Source: JANQFV01 sp964468185
GTDB taxonomy: Bacteria > Planctomycetota > Phycisphaerae > UBA1845 > Fen-1342
Length of the DNA: 64,000 nucleotides
Direction of reading: 5' to 3'
Assembly: GCA_964468185.1 (NCBI GenBank)
Contig: CAYXTR010000015.1
Coordinates: forward strand, 61,837-125,836
Shown here: positions 9,401 through 18,114 of the stretch, piece after piece
Layout: every line of letters starts with the position of its first letter
Position numbering within the stretch: position 1 is the first letter of the stretch
The notes under the pieces: model-generated
The model's database searches: none
What the model saw: the letters and a program-made list of their open reading frames with translations, nothing else
What the model was told of the DNA's origin: nothing
Translations under genes and position numbers: made by a program

Positions 9401-10013
9401 GCAGTTCCTCAACGTACTTGTCATCAATCAGCTTCCGCATGTCCTCCAGCGTCAACTCTTCAATCTTGCTGACTTCGTGCGAGCTGCGGAACCCATCGAA
9501 GAAGTGAATGAACGGCACGCGACTCTCCAGCGACGCCGCATGCGCAATCAGCGCCATGTCCATGATTTCCTGCACCGAGCCCGCCGCCAGCATGCCGAAG
9601 CCCGTCGAGCGGCAGGCCATCACGTCACTATGATCACCAAAAATGCTCAAGGCATGCGTCGCAACCGTGCGAGCCGACACGTGATACACCGTCGGCAGCA
9701 ACTCGCCCGCCATCTTGAACATCGTCGGAATCATCAAAAGCAGCCCCTGCGACGCCGTGAACGTGCAGGTCAGCGCACCCGTCGACGCCGCCCCGTGCGC
9801 CGCCGCACACGCCCCACCTTCACTCTGCATCTCCATCACGTGCGGCACCGTGCCCCAGATGTTCTTTTGGCCCAGTGCCGACCATTCATCCGCCCACTCG
9901 CCCATGGGCGAGGACGGCGTGATCGGATAAATGGCAATCACTTCGCTCACCTTGTGGGCCACGTGCGCCGCGGCCTGATTGCCGTCGATCGTTACCATGC
10001 GCCGATTACTCAT
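6426..10013 (-). CDS. nifJ: Pyruvate:ferredoxin (flavodoxin) oxidoreductase, single-chain
   Basis: Converts pyruvate and CoA to acetyl-CoA and CO2 with reduction of ferredoxin or flavodoxin, in the cytoplasm. At 1195 residues it has the usual length of the fused enzyme. Visible in order are YPITPSSPMGEWADEW near the N-terminus, the two 4Fe-4S ferredoxin motifs CIQCGKCALVCP (about residue 690) and CTGCGVCVEVCP (about 751), the proximal-cluster cysteines CAGCGETPY (about 824), and the thiamine-pyrophosphate site GGDGWAYDIGYGGLDH (about 976). I chose the ATG at 10013 because GGGAG lies 10 bases upstream; the frame is open 33 codons further. It suggests anaerobic or fermentative pyruvate use. Confidence 0.97.
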   Translation of the reverse strand: MSNRRMVTIDGNQAAAHVAHKVSEVIAIYPITPSSPMGEWADEWSALGQKNIWGTVPHVMEMQSEGGACAAAHGAASTGALTCTFTASQGLLLMIPTMFKMAGELLPTVYHVSARTVATHALSIFGDHSDVMACRSTGFGMLAAGSVQEIMDMALIAHAASLESRVPFIHFFDGFRSSHEVSKIEELTLEDMRKLIDDKYVEELRERGLTPDRPRLRGTAQNPDVFFQARETVNPYYAKCPQIVQSVMDRFAQVVGRRYNLFDYVGAPDAERVIIVMGSGAEAVHETVEYLNGQGEKVGMIKVRLYRPFDAAALFQALPDSVQSIAVLDRTKEPGAEGEPMYKDVVTAVGEACAAGVRPPTIKRILGGRYGLSSKEFSPAMVKAVFDNLLSEQPKNHFTVGIKEDVTGTSLDYDPSFSTEDAKVVRAMFYGLGADGTVGANKNSIKIIGEETENWAQGYFVYDSKKAGSMTVSHLRFGPKPIRSTYLINKANFVACHNWAFLEKYDLFSTAIEGATFLVNSPFPQDETWDRMPREVQQQIIEKKLKVYAIDAYRVAKEAGMGQRVNTIMQTCFFAISGVLPKDEAIEKIKGSIKKEYGRKGEEIVKKNWAAVDRALDNMYEIPVPSQATSELHMRPAVPEEAPEFVREVLGPMIVFKGDDLPTSKLPDDGTFPTDTTQWEKRNIALEIPVWDPDTCIQCGKCALVCPHASIRMKVYDPALLKNAPETFKHKKYIGKEFPEAAVTVQVAPEDCTGCGVCVEVCPAKNKSETRLKAINMEFQPPLRDTERANYKFFLDLPEADRSKVRINTVKGSQFLQPLFEYSGACAGCGETPYVKLLSQLFGDRAVISNATGCSSIYGGNLPTAPWVVNRDGRGPAWCNSLFEDNAEFGFGYRLTIDKHQEYAAELLEAQREKVGADLADGILNNLHAQHTEEEISAQRQRVAALKQKLAKDDTAEGRTLREIADMLVKKSVWILGGDGWAYDIGYGGLDHVLASGRNVNVLVLDTEVYSNTGGQCSKSTPRGAVAKFAAAGKPLGKKDMALMAMTYGHIYVATCAMGANDTQTVKAFMEAEAYDGPSLILAYSHCIAHGINMRLGLDTQKRAVASGHFPLFRYNPDLAQQGKNPLQLDSKKPSIPYEDYAYQQTRFKMLTKSKPEQAKHLLELGKLDVARRWNLYEQLAAMQVIGAGGNGNGE

Positions 10014-10445
10014 GAGGCTGTTTCTCCCAATTACTGGTTCGCCCGATCCTGCACGAACCGGCGAATCTTCTGCAAACGTCAGCCGGTCGGCATCAGGAGC
10101 CGCGCCCGACACAACGTCTTGTCCGTTTCAGTCCCAACGGGGTTGCCGCTGCCAGTACCGTCGCCGTCGGCTGCCCGCCACGCTGCCGATGGGCGACCCG
10201 CAGTGCCGGATAGGGTGCTCCGGCGCGGGCAAATCATCTTCCTACCAACATATCTACAGAGCTGCAAGCCACATGCCACTCCCAGCCCCCAGAAATGTCC
10301 CCCCGCCGCCGTCCCAGTGTGCCTCCGCAATGACAGGTGCGGAAATCCACACAGCACCAGCGCCCCCTGCACCGGCCGGTACCATTAAATCGACGCCCGA
10401 TAACCTCCCCCAACTGCTCTCCTCGATACCGCGCCCGAGACCGCC
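10014..10445. other. Intergenic stretch between hypB and nifJ
   Basis: 432 bases without a convincing gene on either strand. It contains the nifJ ribosome binding site and a weak 6-bp inverted repeat (GGTTCG/CGAACC, about 10036-10059) in the nifJ leader. The nifJ promoter probably lies here, but no clear -35/-10 pair could be picked. Confidence 0.5.
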
Positions 10446-11144
10446 CTAAGGCACCAACTCGAGCTCGGGCTCCTCCAGGCTGGTCCGGGCCTGCATCCGC
10501 TGCGCCCGGGCATACCCCGCCAACCAACCAGCCGCCCGGTCAATGCCGATCCGCTTTCGCGCATCCGTACAGATGATCTCCGCCCGACCATTGACACGCC
10601 CAATGGTGCGCACCGTCTCATCCAACGCAAAGTCGACCTGCGGCATCAGGTCAAACTTCGTCAGCAGCACCAGGCTCGCCTCGCGATACAACAGCGGGTA
10701 CTTCCTGGCCACGTTGTCGCCCGCAGTCACACTCATGACCGCTACCCGCAAATGCTCACCAAGGTCCGTCGCCGCCTGACAAACCACACTCCCCGTATTC
10801 TCGACAATCACCAGATCCAACGCACCCAGTGGCAAATGCCCCATGGCCGCCTGCACCTGCTCCGCCGTCAGACGACAGTCCCCATCCGTCAGCACCTTGA
10901 CCACGGGCGTTTCAAGCGCCGCCACGCGCTCCGCGTCACACGTCGTCGTCAAGTCACCCTCGATCACGCCCACCCGCAACGACGCTTGCAGCCGCGGAAT
11001 GATCGTCTCCAACAGCGCGGTCTTCCCACACCCCGTCGATCCAATCAGGTTCACGCACAGACAGCCGGCCTGGTCCAACGCCTCGCGATTCTCGCGGGCG
11101 GCGCGCGGGTCGCGCCGCGCTTCATGTACCACTGGAACTTTCAT
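10446..11144 (-). CDS. hypB: Hydrogenase nickel incorporation GTPase HypB
   Basis: 232 residues from the ATG at 11144, preceded by GGAG; the open frame extends further up but without similarity. HypB delivers nickel to the NiFe-hydrogenase large subunit with GTP hydrolysis. Seen are the Walker A loop NLIGSTGCGKTALLE, GVIEGDLTTTCDAERV (switch region), the metal-site stretch IVENTGSVVCQAATDLGEH with the conserved Cys, and TKFDL in place of NKxD. It lacks the N-terminal CxxCGC and His-rich segments found in some HypB proteins. Hydrogenase structural genes are outside the window. It lies downstream of hypF and a two-component system on the same strand. Confidence 0.93.
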   Translation of the reverse strand: MKVPVVHEARRDPRAARENREALDQAGCLCVNLIGSTGCGKTALLETIIPRLQASLRVGVIEGDLTTTCDAERVAALETPVVKVLTDGDCRLTAEQVQAAMGHLPLGALDLVIVENTGSVVCQAATDLGEHLRVAVMSVTAGDNVARKYPLLYREASLVLLTKFDLMPQVDFALDETVRTIGRVNGRAEIICTDARKRIGIDRAAGWLAGYARAQRMQARTSLEEPELELVP

Positions 11145-11368
11145 TTGCGTGCTCCGCTCGAGTAGAGATGCTTGCGAACGCCTCGAGTCTTGCTGTGACG
11201 CGGTAGTGTTGTTCGAGTCCGGACTTCCCTGTCCTCGTGCAGCCCCAAACGCACCGCACGCTCCTAAGCCCCCTGACATCCCATACCTTACGGCGTCCTC
11301 TCCCACTCGTCCAGCAAAATCATGAACATCTCGCCTTCAGCCGGCCCTGGGTCCCTCTCATCCCATCA

Positions 11369-13030
11369 TCAGTCGCTCGGCCCCGGTCGCGCCTCCGCCT
11401 GCCACTCGCTCGCTTCCGCCGCCGCCCCCTCACGTGCGTCCGCCAGACCCCGCTCCACCACAATCTGGCTCGACCGCGTATCCCGCACCTCCACCGTTGG
11501 TTCCCGACAACAACGTGCCGGAAACGCAACCGTGAACGTCGAGCCCGCCCCCGGCTTCGACAGCACATGCAAATATCCATGCGCCTGCTCAACCACCTCC
11601 CGCACAATCGACAGCCCCAGACCCGTCCCCGGTATCCCCGCCGTCAACGCCGCATTCCCCCGCCGAAATGCATCAAAAATCGACCCCGCCGTCGGTACGC
11701 CGTCCTTCACCAGCGACGACGCATCCCCCAACCCAATCCCCGTATCCCGTACGATCACGTACACATAGTCACTCACCGTATGCTCCGTACCCAGCCGCGC
11801 CGGCGGCGGCGGCAACGCAGCGCGCTCCTCTGCCGATACCCGCGATCCGCACAACACACGCACCCGGACCTGTCCGTCCTCCGGCGTATACTTGATCGCA
11901 TTCTCAATCAGATTCCCCGCGCAGTCCGCCAGATCCGTTTGCTCCACAAAAGCCACCAACTCCGGACAATCCGGAATATCCCACGTCAACTCAATCCGTT
12001 TATCCCGCGCCACCGACAAGTGTTTGCGACAGAGATCGTCAACAAGGTTGCCCACGTCACAGCGCGATTCCTGATGCCGCCGCGGGTCCGCCTCCTGTAC
12101 CCGTGCCAGCGCCAACAACTCGCCAACCTGCCCAATGCCCTCACGCGCCCGCCGCACAATCTTCTCACACGTCGCCTTGATCCCCTCCTTATCTGTAACG
12201 ATGTCGTCGAGGATCAGATTCGCCAACGTCTGCACCATCGCCAGGGGACTCTTGAGTTGATGTGCCGCCACCTGCATGAAACGCGATCGCCGCTGCTGCA
12301 GATCCTCAATCGCCTGCTGCGATTGCTGCAACGCCGCATTCGTCTTGATCAACATGTCCTCACGTTGATCGAGGATATGCCCAATGCGATCCGTAAAGTA
12401 CAGCGTCCCGAACACAGCCAGCCCGACCATGACCACCACAATGGACACGTACTGCACTTCCGCATGCAGCAGCCCCGTATCGATTACATGCGGCAGAAAC
12501 GGATAGTACGGCAACCACCCGAGTGCTTGCCCGAAACACATCCCCGCATACAGCAGCACTGCCCAGCAGGACAGCAGGAACGCCTGCCACGTCCGCAACA
12601 ACAGCCCCGTAATCGCTACGTGAAACAGGTAAAACAACGAGGCCGGGTTCGCCACGCCACCAGTCAACGTCAGAATGCAGGTCAGCAGCAGCAGGTCCGA
12701 CACGATCTGCGCACTGGCGAACATCTGTCCGCTGCGAATGGCCCGGGCCTGATCCTGTATCGGCTCCGCAAGTTGCCGGTGCAGCAATTGTGATACGACA
12801 ATCCAAATCAGGTTCGAAAGCGCCACGCACAATACCACGGCCAGTAGCTGCCACGGTCGCTCCGCCTCCGGAAACACGAATCGCTCTACCCCCAGCACCG
12901 CCAGTGCCCCAACCGCAAACAGCCATCGCAGCCGAATGAACCAGTGCAACTGGAGCAGTACCACCAGCGCGTAAGGCTTCCCCGCCGTCTCCGAACTACT
13001 CGCCTGCCTCATGTACCGATCACTCAGCAT
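11369..13030 (-). CDS. Membrane sensor histidine kinase
   Basis: About 553 residues. The N-terminal half holds about six membrane segments (roughly residues 25-215), a membrane-embedded sensor rather than a periplasmic one. A coiled coil leads to the DHp box RSRFMQVAAHQLKSPLAMV, where His is the phosphorylation site. The ATPase domain follows: N-box NLIENAIKYTP, G1 DTGIGL, G2 GTGLGLSIV. The ATG at 13030 has GGGAG 9 bases upstream and overlaps the end of the response-regulator gene by 11 bases; an ATG at 13012 is an alternative. The overlap implies coupled translation with its regulator. It sits between hypF and hypB. Confidence 0.93.
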   Translation of the reverse strand: MLSDRYMRQASSSETAGKPYALVVLLQLHWFIRLRWLFAVGALAVLGVERFVFPEAERPWQLLAVVLCVALSNLIWIVVSQLLHRQLAEPIQDQARAIRSGQMFASAQIVSDLLLLTCILTLTGGVANPASLFYLFHVAITGLLLRTWQAFLLSCWAVLLYAGMCFGQALGWLPYYPFLPHVIDTGLLHAEVQYVSIVVVMVGLAVFGTLYFTDRIGHILDQREDMLIKTNAALQQSQQAIEDLQQRRSRFMQVAAHQLKSPLAMVQTLANLILDDIVTDKEGIKATCEKIVRRAREGIGQVGELLALARVQEADPRRHQESRCDVGNLVDDLCRKHLSVARDKRIELTWDIPDCPELVAFVEQTDLADCAGNLIENAIKYTPEDGQVRVRVLCGSRVSAEERAALPPPPARLGTEHTVSDYVYVIVRDTGIGLGDASSLVKDGVPTAGSIFDAFRRGNAALTAGIPGTGLGLSIVREVVEQAHGYLHVLSKPGAGSTFTVAFPARCCREPTVEVRDTRSSQIVVERGLADAREGAAAEASEWQAEARPGPSD

Positions 13031-13415
13031 CCAACACATCTCCCGATTCGCCCCCGCCACATTGCGCAATCACTCCACGCAATGTAGCAGCATCCAGCGG
13101 CTTTTCGAGAAACCCGTCCGCAGCAGTCCGCTCCGCCTCCGCCCGCAACGGCGCAGATGAAATCAGGATGATCGTTACCCCCCCCAGATCCTCATCCGCC
13201 TTCACCTGCTCAACCAGCTCCAACCCCTCCGTCGGCGTACCGAGCATGATATCCAGCAGCACAACGTCCGGACGCTCCGCACGCATCGCCTGCAAACCTG
13301 CCGGCCCACTGTTGCAACACCTCACGCGGTGGCCCTGCGGCTCCAGCATCAGCCGTACCACATCGTGCATGTCCACATCATCATCGATCAACAAAACGTG
13401 CAACGACTTGTCCAC
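13020..13415 (-). CDS. Single-domain response regulator
   Basis: 131 residues from GTG 13415, chosen for the GAGGGAG upstream. A lone receiver domain: acidic pocket LLIDDDVDM, phosphoacceptor Asp in DVVLLDIMLG, conserved Ser in LISSAP and Lys in FLEKPLD. There is no output domain, so it probably acts by protein-protein contact or in a relay with the kinase whose gene overlaps its 3' end. It starts about 130 bases after the hypF stop. Confidence 0.92.
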   Translation of the reverse strand: MDKSLHVLLIDDDVDMHDVVRLMLEPQGHRVRCCNSGPAGLQAMRAERPDVVLLDIMLGTPTEGLELVEQVKADEDLGGVTIILISSAPLRAEAERTAADGFLEKPLDAATLRGVIAQCGGGESGDVLDAE

Positions 13416-13543
13416 CACGCCCGCTCCCTCGCACCCCACACTGATCTTCCGAGTTGCTGCAAGTTTGAAACAAGCGTACGCCCCCACGGTAACCGTACCA
13501 GGACAACCGGGCAAATCCCCGCTGCGGATAGCACTGCGCCAAC

Positions 13544-15898
13544 TCAGCCGCTACGTCCCTCCGCAGATCGCCACGCCGCCACATATGCCTGCCCAAGCGC
13601 GACTCCGCCATCCCCCGCCGGAAACCGGCGCGGGTAACACACCCGCAGCGACTTCCCCATCAAACCCCCCGCCACACCCTCCGCCAGTATGCGATTCGCG
13701 AAGCACCCACCCGTAATCACCACCTGATCAACCCCATGCCGCTCGCACGCGACGCCCGCCGCCTCCACCAGCATGCCCACGACCGTTGCATGAAACCGCG
13801 CCGCCAACGCCTCGACCGCTTCACCCGCTCGACGTGCCCCAACCAGTTCCCGCAAGCCGGGCGACAACGACATCACCAGGCCCTCAGGCCGCTCTTCGAT
13901 TGCATACGGGTAGGGGGGCGGAATACGCGCCACTCGGCGCGCCGCCGCCTCCAGCGCCATCGCCGCTTCCGCCTCATGTCGATTACGTGCGCACAACCCC
14001 AGCAAGAACGCTACGCCATCAAACACCCGTCCCAGGCTCGATGTCATTACCGCATTCAACCCCCGCGCCGCCTGCCGGCTGAACAACTCCACTTCCCCAC
14101 ACGTTACACCTCCGCCGCCCAAGTCACTCAGCTCTACCACCACCTCCCGCCACGCGTCGCCAAACGCTCCCCGTACCAGCGCCGCGGCCGGCCGCCACGT
14201 CTCCACCGCCGCCAAATCTCCACCCACCAGCGGAAAACACGCAAGGTGCCCGACTCGTGCGAACTCACCCTTCTCACAGAGCAGCAACTCCCCACCCCAA
14301 ATCGTCCCGTCCGGCCCATACCCCGTCCCATCACAGGACAGCCCGAGCACCGGCCCACGCCTCCCCCACTCGGCCATCACACTCGCCACATGCGCATGAT
14401 GATGCTGTACCTCCACCCACGGCAACTTCCGTTGCCGGGCATACATCGTCGACAGATATCGCGGATGCATGTCACACGCGACCAACTCCGGCTCAAACCG
14501 GCTCAGCGCCTCCAGCCGCTCAATCGCCCGCGCAAAATGCCGATACGTATCCGGGTGCCCCAGGTCACCCAGATGCTCACTCACAATCGCCTCATTCCCA
14601 TCCAGCAGACACACCGCCGACTTCAACTCCGCCCCAACCGCCAGCACTCGCGCCACCCGCGCACCGTCCCCGGCCGCCCGTATCTCATCGAACGCCGCCA
14701 GCTGCAGCGGCCGTGGGGCATACCCCCGCGCTCTGCGGATCGGCACCGCCTCACCCGCGAACGATAGCACCACCGAATCATCAACGGGACGGAAAATCTC
14801 CCGGTCGTGCGTCAGAAACGCGTCAGCCACGTCGCCCAGCTGCGCAAACGCATCATCGTCCCGATACGTCAACGGCTGCCCCGCGAGATTCGCCGACGTC
14901 ATCACCAGCGGCCCCAGACCCTCCGCAAACAACAAGTGATGCACCGGCGTATACGGCAACATTACCCCCAAATCCCCGCACCCCGGCGCAATCTCCGCCA
15001 CCACGCCCGCATCCTCCCGTTTCCGCCCCAACACAATCGGCGCCGCTACCGACGTCAGCGCCGCCTCGTCACTTGCCTCCAGCGCACACAACTCACGCAC
15101 TGCCGCTACATCCCGTACCATCAGCGCCAGCGGCTTCCCATCCCGCAATTTCTTCACGCGCAACCGCCACACCACCTCAGCATCATCAGCCCGACACGCC
15201 AGGTGATACCCCCCAATCCCCTTGATCGCGAGAATCGCCCCACCCGCTATCAGCCGCGCCGCCTCGCAAATCGCATCCCCCGCAATCTCCTCGGTCCGCT
15301 CACCCGCTACACGCACCAGCCGCAACGCCGGGCCGCAAACAGGGCACGCGTTCGGTTGCGCATGAAACCGCCGATTCCCCGGATCCTCATACTCCGCCCG
15401 ACAATCCGGGCACAGCGCAAACACCGCCATCGTCGTCGCCGGCCGGTCATACGGCACCGTCCGGATGATCGAATACCGCGGCCCGCAATTCGTGCAATTG
15501 ATGAACGGATACCGATATCGCCGGTCATCTGAATCAAACAACTCACGCAGACAATCCGCACACGTCGCCGCGTCCGGCGTCACCTCCGGCCGCCGCGTCG
15601 CATCCGCCTGCGAGACCGCAATCCGAAACCCCGCGTCACCCGTCGGCGTCAACTCTTGTCGCGAAAGCTCCGAAATGCTCGCCAGCGGTGGCAATCCCCG
15701 CACGAGCTCGTCTTCAAACTGCTCAACTGCGCTACCTACGCCCTCAATCTCAATCGTCGCCCCATTGCTGTCATTCGCCACCCACCCCGCCAACCCCTGT
15801 TCCATCGCCAGCCGGTACACATGCGGCCTGAAGCCCACACCCTGCACCTGCCCCCTCAGTTGCAGCCTGCGACGAATTCGAGTTGAGCGACCAGACAC
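13544..15898 (-). CDS. hypF: Carbamoyltransferase HypF
   Basis: Makes the carbamoyl donor for the cyanide ligands of NiFe-hydrogenase. Domains run in the expected order: acylphosphatase (RGQVQGVGFRPHVYRLA near the start), two zinc fingers of CxxC-18-CxxC spacing (CADC...CTNC and CPDC...CPVC), a YrdC-like domain (KGIGGYHLACRADD) and a Kae1-like domain with VQHHHAHVASVMAEWG and GLSCDGTGYGPDG. I prefer the GTG at 15898 (GGAG 8 bases upstream, 784 residues); a TTG at 15928 is also open. The length is slightly above the usual 750-770. Downstream lie the response regulator, kinase and hypB, all on the same strand. Confidence 0.95.
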   Translation of the reverse strand: MSGRSTRIRRRLQLRGQVQGVGFRPHVYRLAMEQGLAGWVANDSNGATIEIEGVGSAVEQFEDELVRGLPPLASISELSRQELTPTGDAGFRIAVSQADATRRPEVTPDAATCADCLRELFDSDDRRYRYPFINCTNCGPRYSIIRTVPYDRPATTMAVFALCPDCRAEYEDPGNRRFHAQPNACPVCGPALRLVRVAGERTEEIAGDAICEAARLIAGGAILAIKGIGGYHLACRADDAEVVWRLRVKKLRDGKPLALMVRDVAAVRELCALEASDEAALTSVAAPIVLGRKREDAGVVAEIAPGCGDLGVMLPYTPVHHLLFAEGLGPLVMTSANLAGQPLTYRDDDAFAQLGDVADAFLTHDREIFRPVDDSVVLSFAGEAVPIRRARGYAPRPLQLAAFDEIRAAGDGARVARVLAVGAELKSAVCLLDGNEAIVSEHLGDLGHPDTYRHFARAIERLEALSRFEPELVACDMHPRYLSTMYARQRKLPWVEVQHHHAHVASVMAEWGRRGPVLGLSCDGTGYGPDGTIWGGELLLCEKGEFARVGHLACFPLVGGDLAAVETWRPAAALVRGAFGDAWREVVVELSDLGGGGVTCGEVELFSRQAARGLNAVMTSSLGRVFDGVAFLLGLCARNRHEAEAAMALEAAARRVARIPPPYPYAIEERPEGLVMSLSPGLRELVGARRAGEAVEALAARFHATVVGMLVEAAGVACERHGVDQVVITGGCFANRILAEGVAGGLMGKSLRVCYPRRFPAGDGGVALGQAYVAAWRSAEGRSG

Positions 15899-15969
15899 AC
15901 GCGCTGCTCCACGCAGTTCAGTAGCCAATCATCCGTACCAGTGCGACGCACGCCGCCCCGCCTCGTCGA

Positions 15970-17907
15970 CTATTCCTTTCGCGGCCCACGCTCGCCAGCG
16001 GCTTCAAGCTTCACCTTCAGCTTCATTTCCGCGCCATCGCGGACCACCACGACGTCCACCTCGTCACCAGCCTTGAAGCTGCCCAACGCCCGCATGTATC
16101 CGTAAATATCCTTGATCTCGAAATCCGCGATCCGAATGATCCGATCGTCATCCTGCATCCCCGCCGCTTTCGCTGCTCCGCCTTCCATCACCGTGTCCAC
16201 GACCATGCCCGGCTTGTCCGTATTGGCGTGATCCGGAATAATCCCGAACCGCACCTTCGGCCGCTGCGGCCGACCCATGTCCGCCCCCGGACCCGCCGCA
16301 TCCGCCGGCCGCGCCGCGCCCTCCTCATCCTTGGCGCCAGGCTTCTTGTCGAAACCTCGCGGCGGCACATGATCCTGCGACTGGAACGTCGGCCCCGATT
16401 CCATCTCCGCCAGTTGCCGCACAATCTGATGGAACATCCCCAACAGCCGCACCGCTCCGTCCGCATCAATCAACTGCCAGTCATCATCCGGATGGTGATA
16501 CTGCTCATGCAGCCCGGTGATCGGAAACAGATACGGAATCTCCGCCCGATAAAACTCCGCATGATCACTCGCCCCCGTCATCCCCTGCGCCGCCTCAAAG
16601 TCGATCCCAAACCGCTCCGCCGCGGGATGGACGATCATCGGAAACTCCTCCCCGCTCGGCACCCCGAAAACCATCAATCTGTCCTGGCTCAAACGTCCAA
16701 TCATGTCAAAGTTGACCATCGCCTTGATATCAGCCATACGCACCGTCGGATGCGCGCTGTAGTGCTTGCTCCCCAGCAGCCCCATCTCCTCCGCACTGAA
16801 CGCCACGAACATCACATCGCGCCGCAGATCATCCTCCTTCGCCAAAACCCGCGCCATCTCCAGCACCCCCGCCGTCCCCGACGCATTGTCATCCGCCCCG
16901 TTGTGGATCTCCGGTCCCTTCTCCGGCGACCGAAAGTTCGGCACCTTCCCCAGGTGGTCATAGTGTGCCCCCACCATAATGGTCTCATCCGTCTCACCCG
17001 TTCCCGGCAAGAGCCCCATCACATTCCGCGTCGTGAACCGGTTCGGCCGTACCCCCGTCTTCAGCCGCACTTGCAGATCCATGTCCTGCGATAACGACTT
17101 CCGCTCCGTTTCCAGCTTCTCCTGCAGCGCCCGCAATCCCGGCATCCCCGCCCGCTTCAGAAGCGCTTCCGCCACCTCCCGCGAAACATGCACCAGCGGC
17201 ACCTCCAGCGTCTGCTGTGAAAGCTGCTCGTCAAACGGATACAGCTCATCCTCCTCCAGCCCTTCCCGCATCGGCGGATTCACAATCAACAACGCCTTCG
17301 CACCCTCCTGGTACGCTACCCGCGCCTTCGTCGCAAACAACGCATACGCCGACGGCGTCTCACCCCCGAATTCCGCCTCCACCGCATCCGCCCGCGGCTC
17401 ATACCGCAGTATCAACAACACCTTCCCATCCGCATCAAACCCCGCATAATCGTCATACGCGTGTTCCGCTGCCGAAATCCCATAGCCCGCAAACGCCAGC
17501 GGCCCGCGTACGTCCTCCATGCTCGTAAATGGCAGCGGAATCCAGTCCCTCTCCACGCGCCACGTCCTATCCATCCCCTCCACCGCCAGCACCGCATCTT
17601 CCGCGACGATCTTCTTCCCCCGCGTCACCGTAAACGGCTGAAACCACGTCCCATCCACCCCCGCCGGCTTCAGCCCATACTCCGCAAACCGCGCTGCAAT
17701 ATAGTCCGCCGCCTGCTCAATCCCCTCCGTCCCCGGTTGACGCCCCGCCAACTCATCACTCGCCAGGTACTTGATATGCGCCAGGTAGTCATCTGCCGAA
17801 AACGGCGACCCATCCGCCGCCTGCCCCAGCACCAGCGGCGCGCCAGTCAGCACCACCAGCACTACCACCAACCCACTCCGCATCGACCCGCTCAGACGCG
17901 CATTCAT
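15970..17907 (-). CDS. Exported M28-family metallopeptidase with PDZ domain
   Basis: 645 residues. A signal peptide (hydrophobic run to ...APLVLGQA, about residues 1-30) is followed by a PA-type insert (about 120-280) and the M28 zinc peptidase domain. Its metal ligands are visible in VGAHYDHLG, NGADDNASGT, FSAEEMGLLG, NFDMIG and the later GLHEQYHHPDDD. A C-terminal PDZ domain (GMVVDTVMEGGAAKAAGMQ, ...DRIIRI) probably binds substrate or partner C-termini. It is expected to trim peptides outside the cytoplasmic membrane. The ATG at 17907 is preceded by GAGGAG. Its stop lies 71 bases upstream of hypF. Confidence 0.93.
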   Translation of the reverse strand: MNARLSGSMRSGLVVVLVVLTGAPLVLGQAADGSPFSADDYLAHIKYLASDELAGRQPGTEGIEQAADYIAARFAEYGLKPAGVDGTWFQPFTVTRGKKIVAEDAVLAVEGMDRTWRVERDWIPLPFTSMEDVRGPLAFAGYGISAAEHAYDDYAGFDADGKVLLILRYEPRADAVEAEFGGETPSAYALFATKARVAYQEGAKALLIVNPPMREGLEEDELYPFDEQLSQQTLEVPLVHVSREVAEALLKRAGMPGLRALQEKLETERKSLSQDMDLQVRLKTGVRPNRFTTRNVMGLLPGTGETDETIMVGAHYDHLGKVPNFRSPEKGPEIHNGADDNASGTAGVLEMARVLAKEDDLRRDVMFVAFSAEEMGLLGSKHYSAHPTVRMADIKAMVNFDMIGRLSQDRLMVFGVPSGEEFPMIVHPAAERFGIDFEAAQGMTGASDHAEFYRAEIPYLFPITGLHEQYHHPDDDWQLIDADGAVRLLGMFHQIVRQLAEMESGPTFQSQDHVPPRGFDKKPGAKDEEGAARPADAAGPGADMGRPQRPKVRFGIIPDHANTDKPGMVVDTVMEGGAAKAAGMQDDDRIIRIADFEIKDIYGYMRALGSFKAGDEVDVVVVRDGAEMKLKVKLEAAGERGPRKE

Positions 17908-18114
17908 CAATCAGCTCCTCGTGTACTCATGCGGTATCTCCGTCGCCACCGCCGCGCGGTCGGCGTCACCCGCCTCACGCCCGCCACATCTCCGTGGCGA
18001 CAAACCCACCCCACACAATACTATCCGCAAACCCCCACGACGTCTCGCTCACCGACTGCGACCTCCACATGCGAACCCCGCCGGCGTTCGCTCCGGCGCC
18101 ACTTCGCGAATTTC

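Noticed and set aside
7824..10388. 854-codon plus-strand frame opposite nifJ
   Set aside because: Antisense of a full-length PFOR; His/Arg/Leu-rich and without domains.
11237..12793. 518-codon plus-strand frame opposite the histidine kinase
   Set aside because: Arg/Pro/Gln-rich antisense of a kinase with all its motifs.
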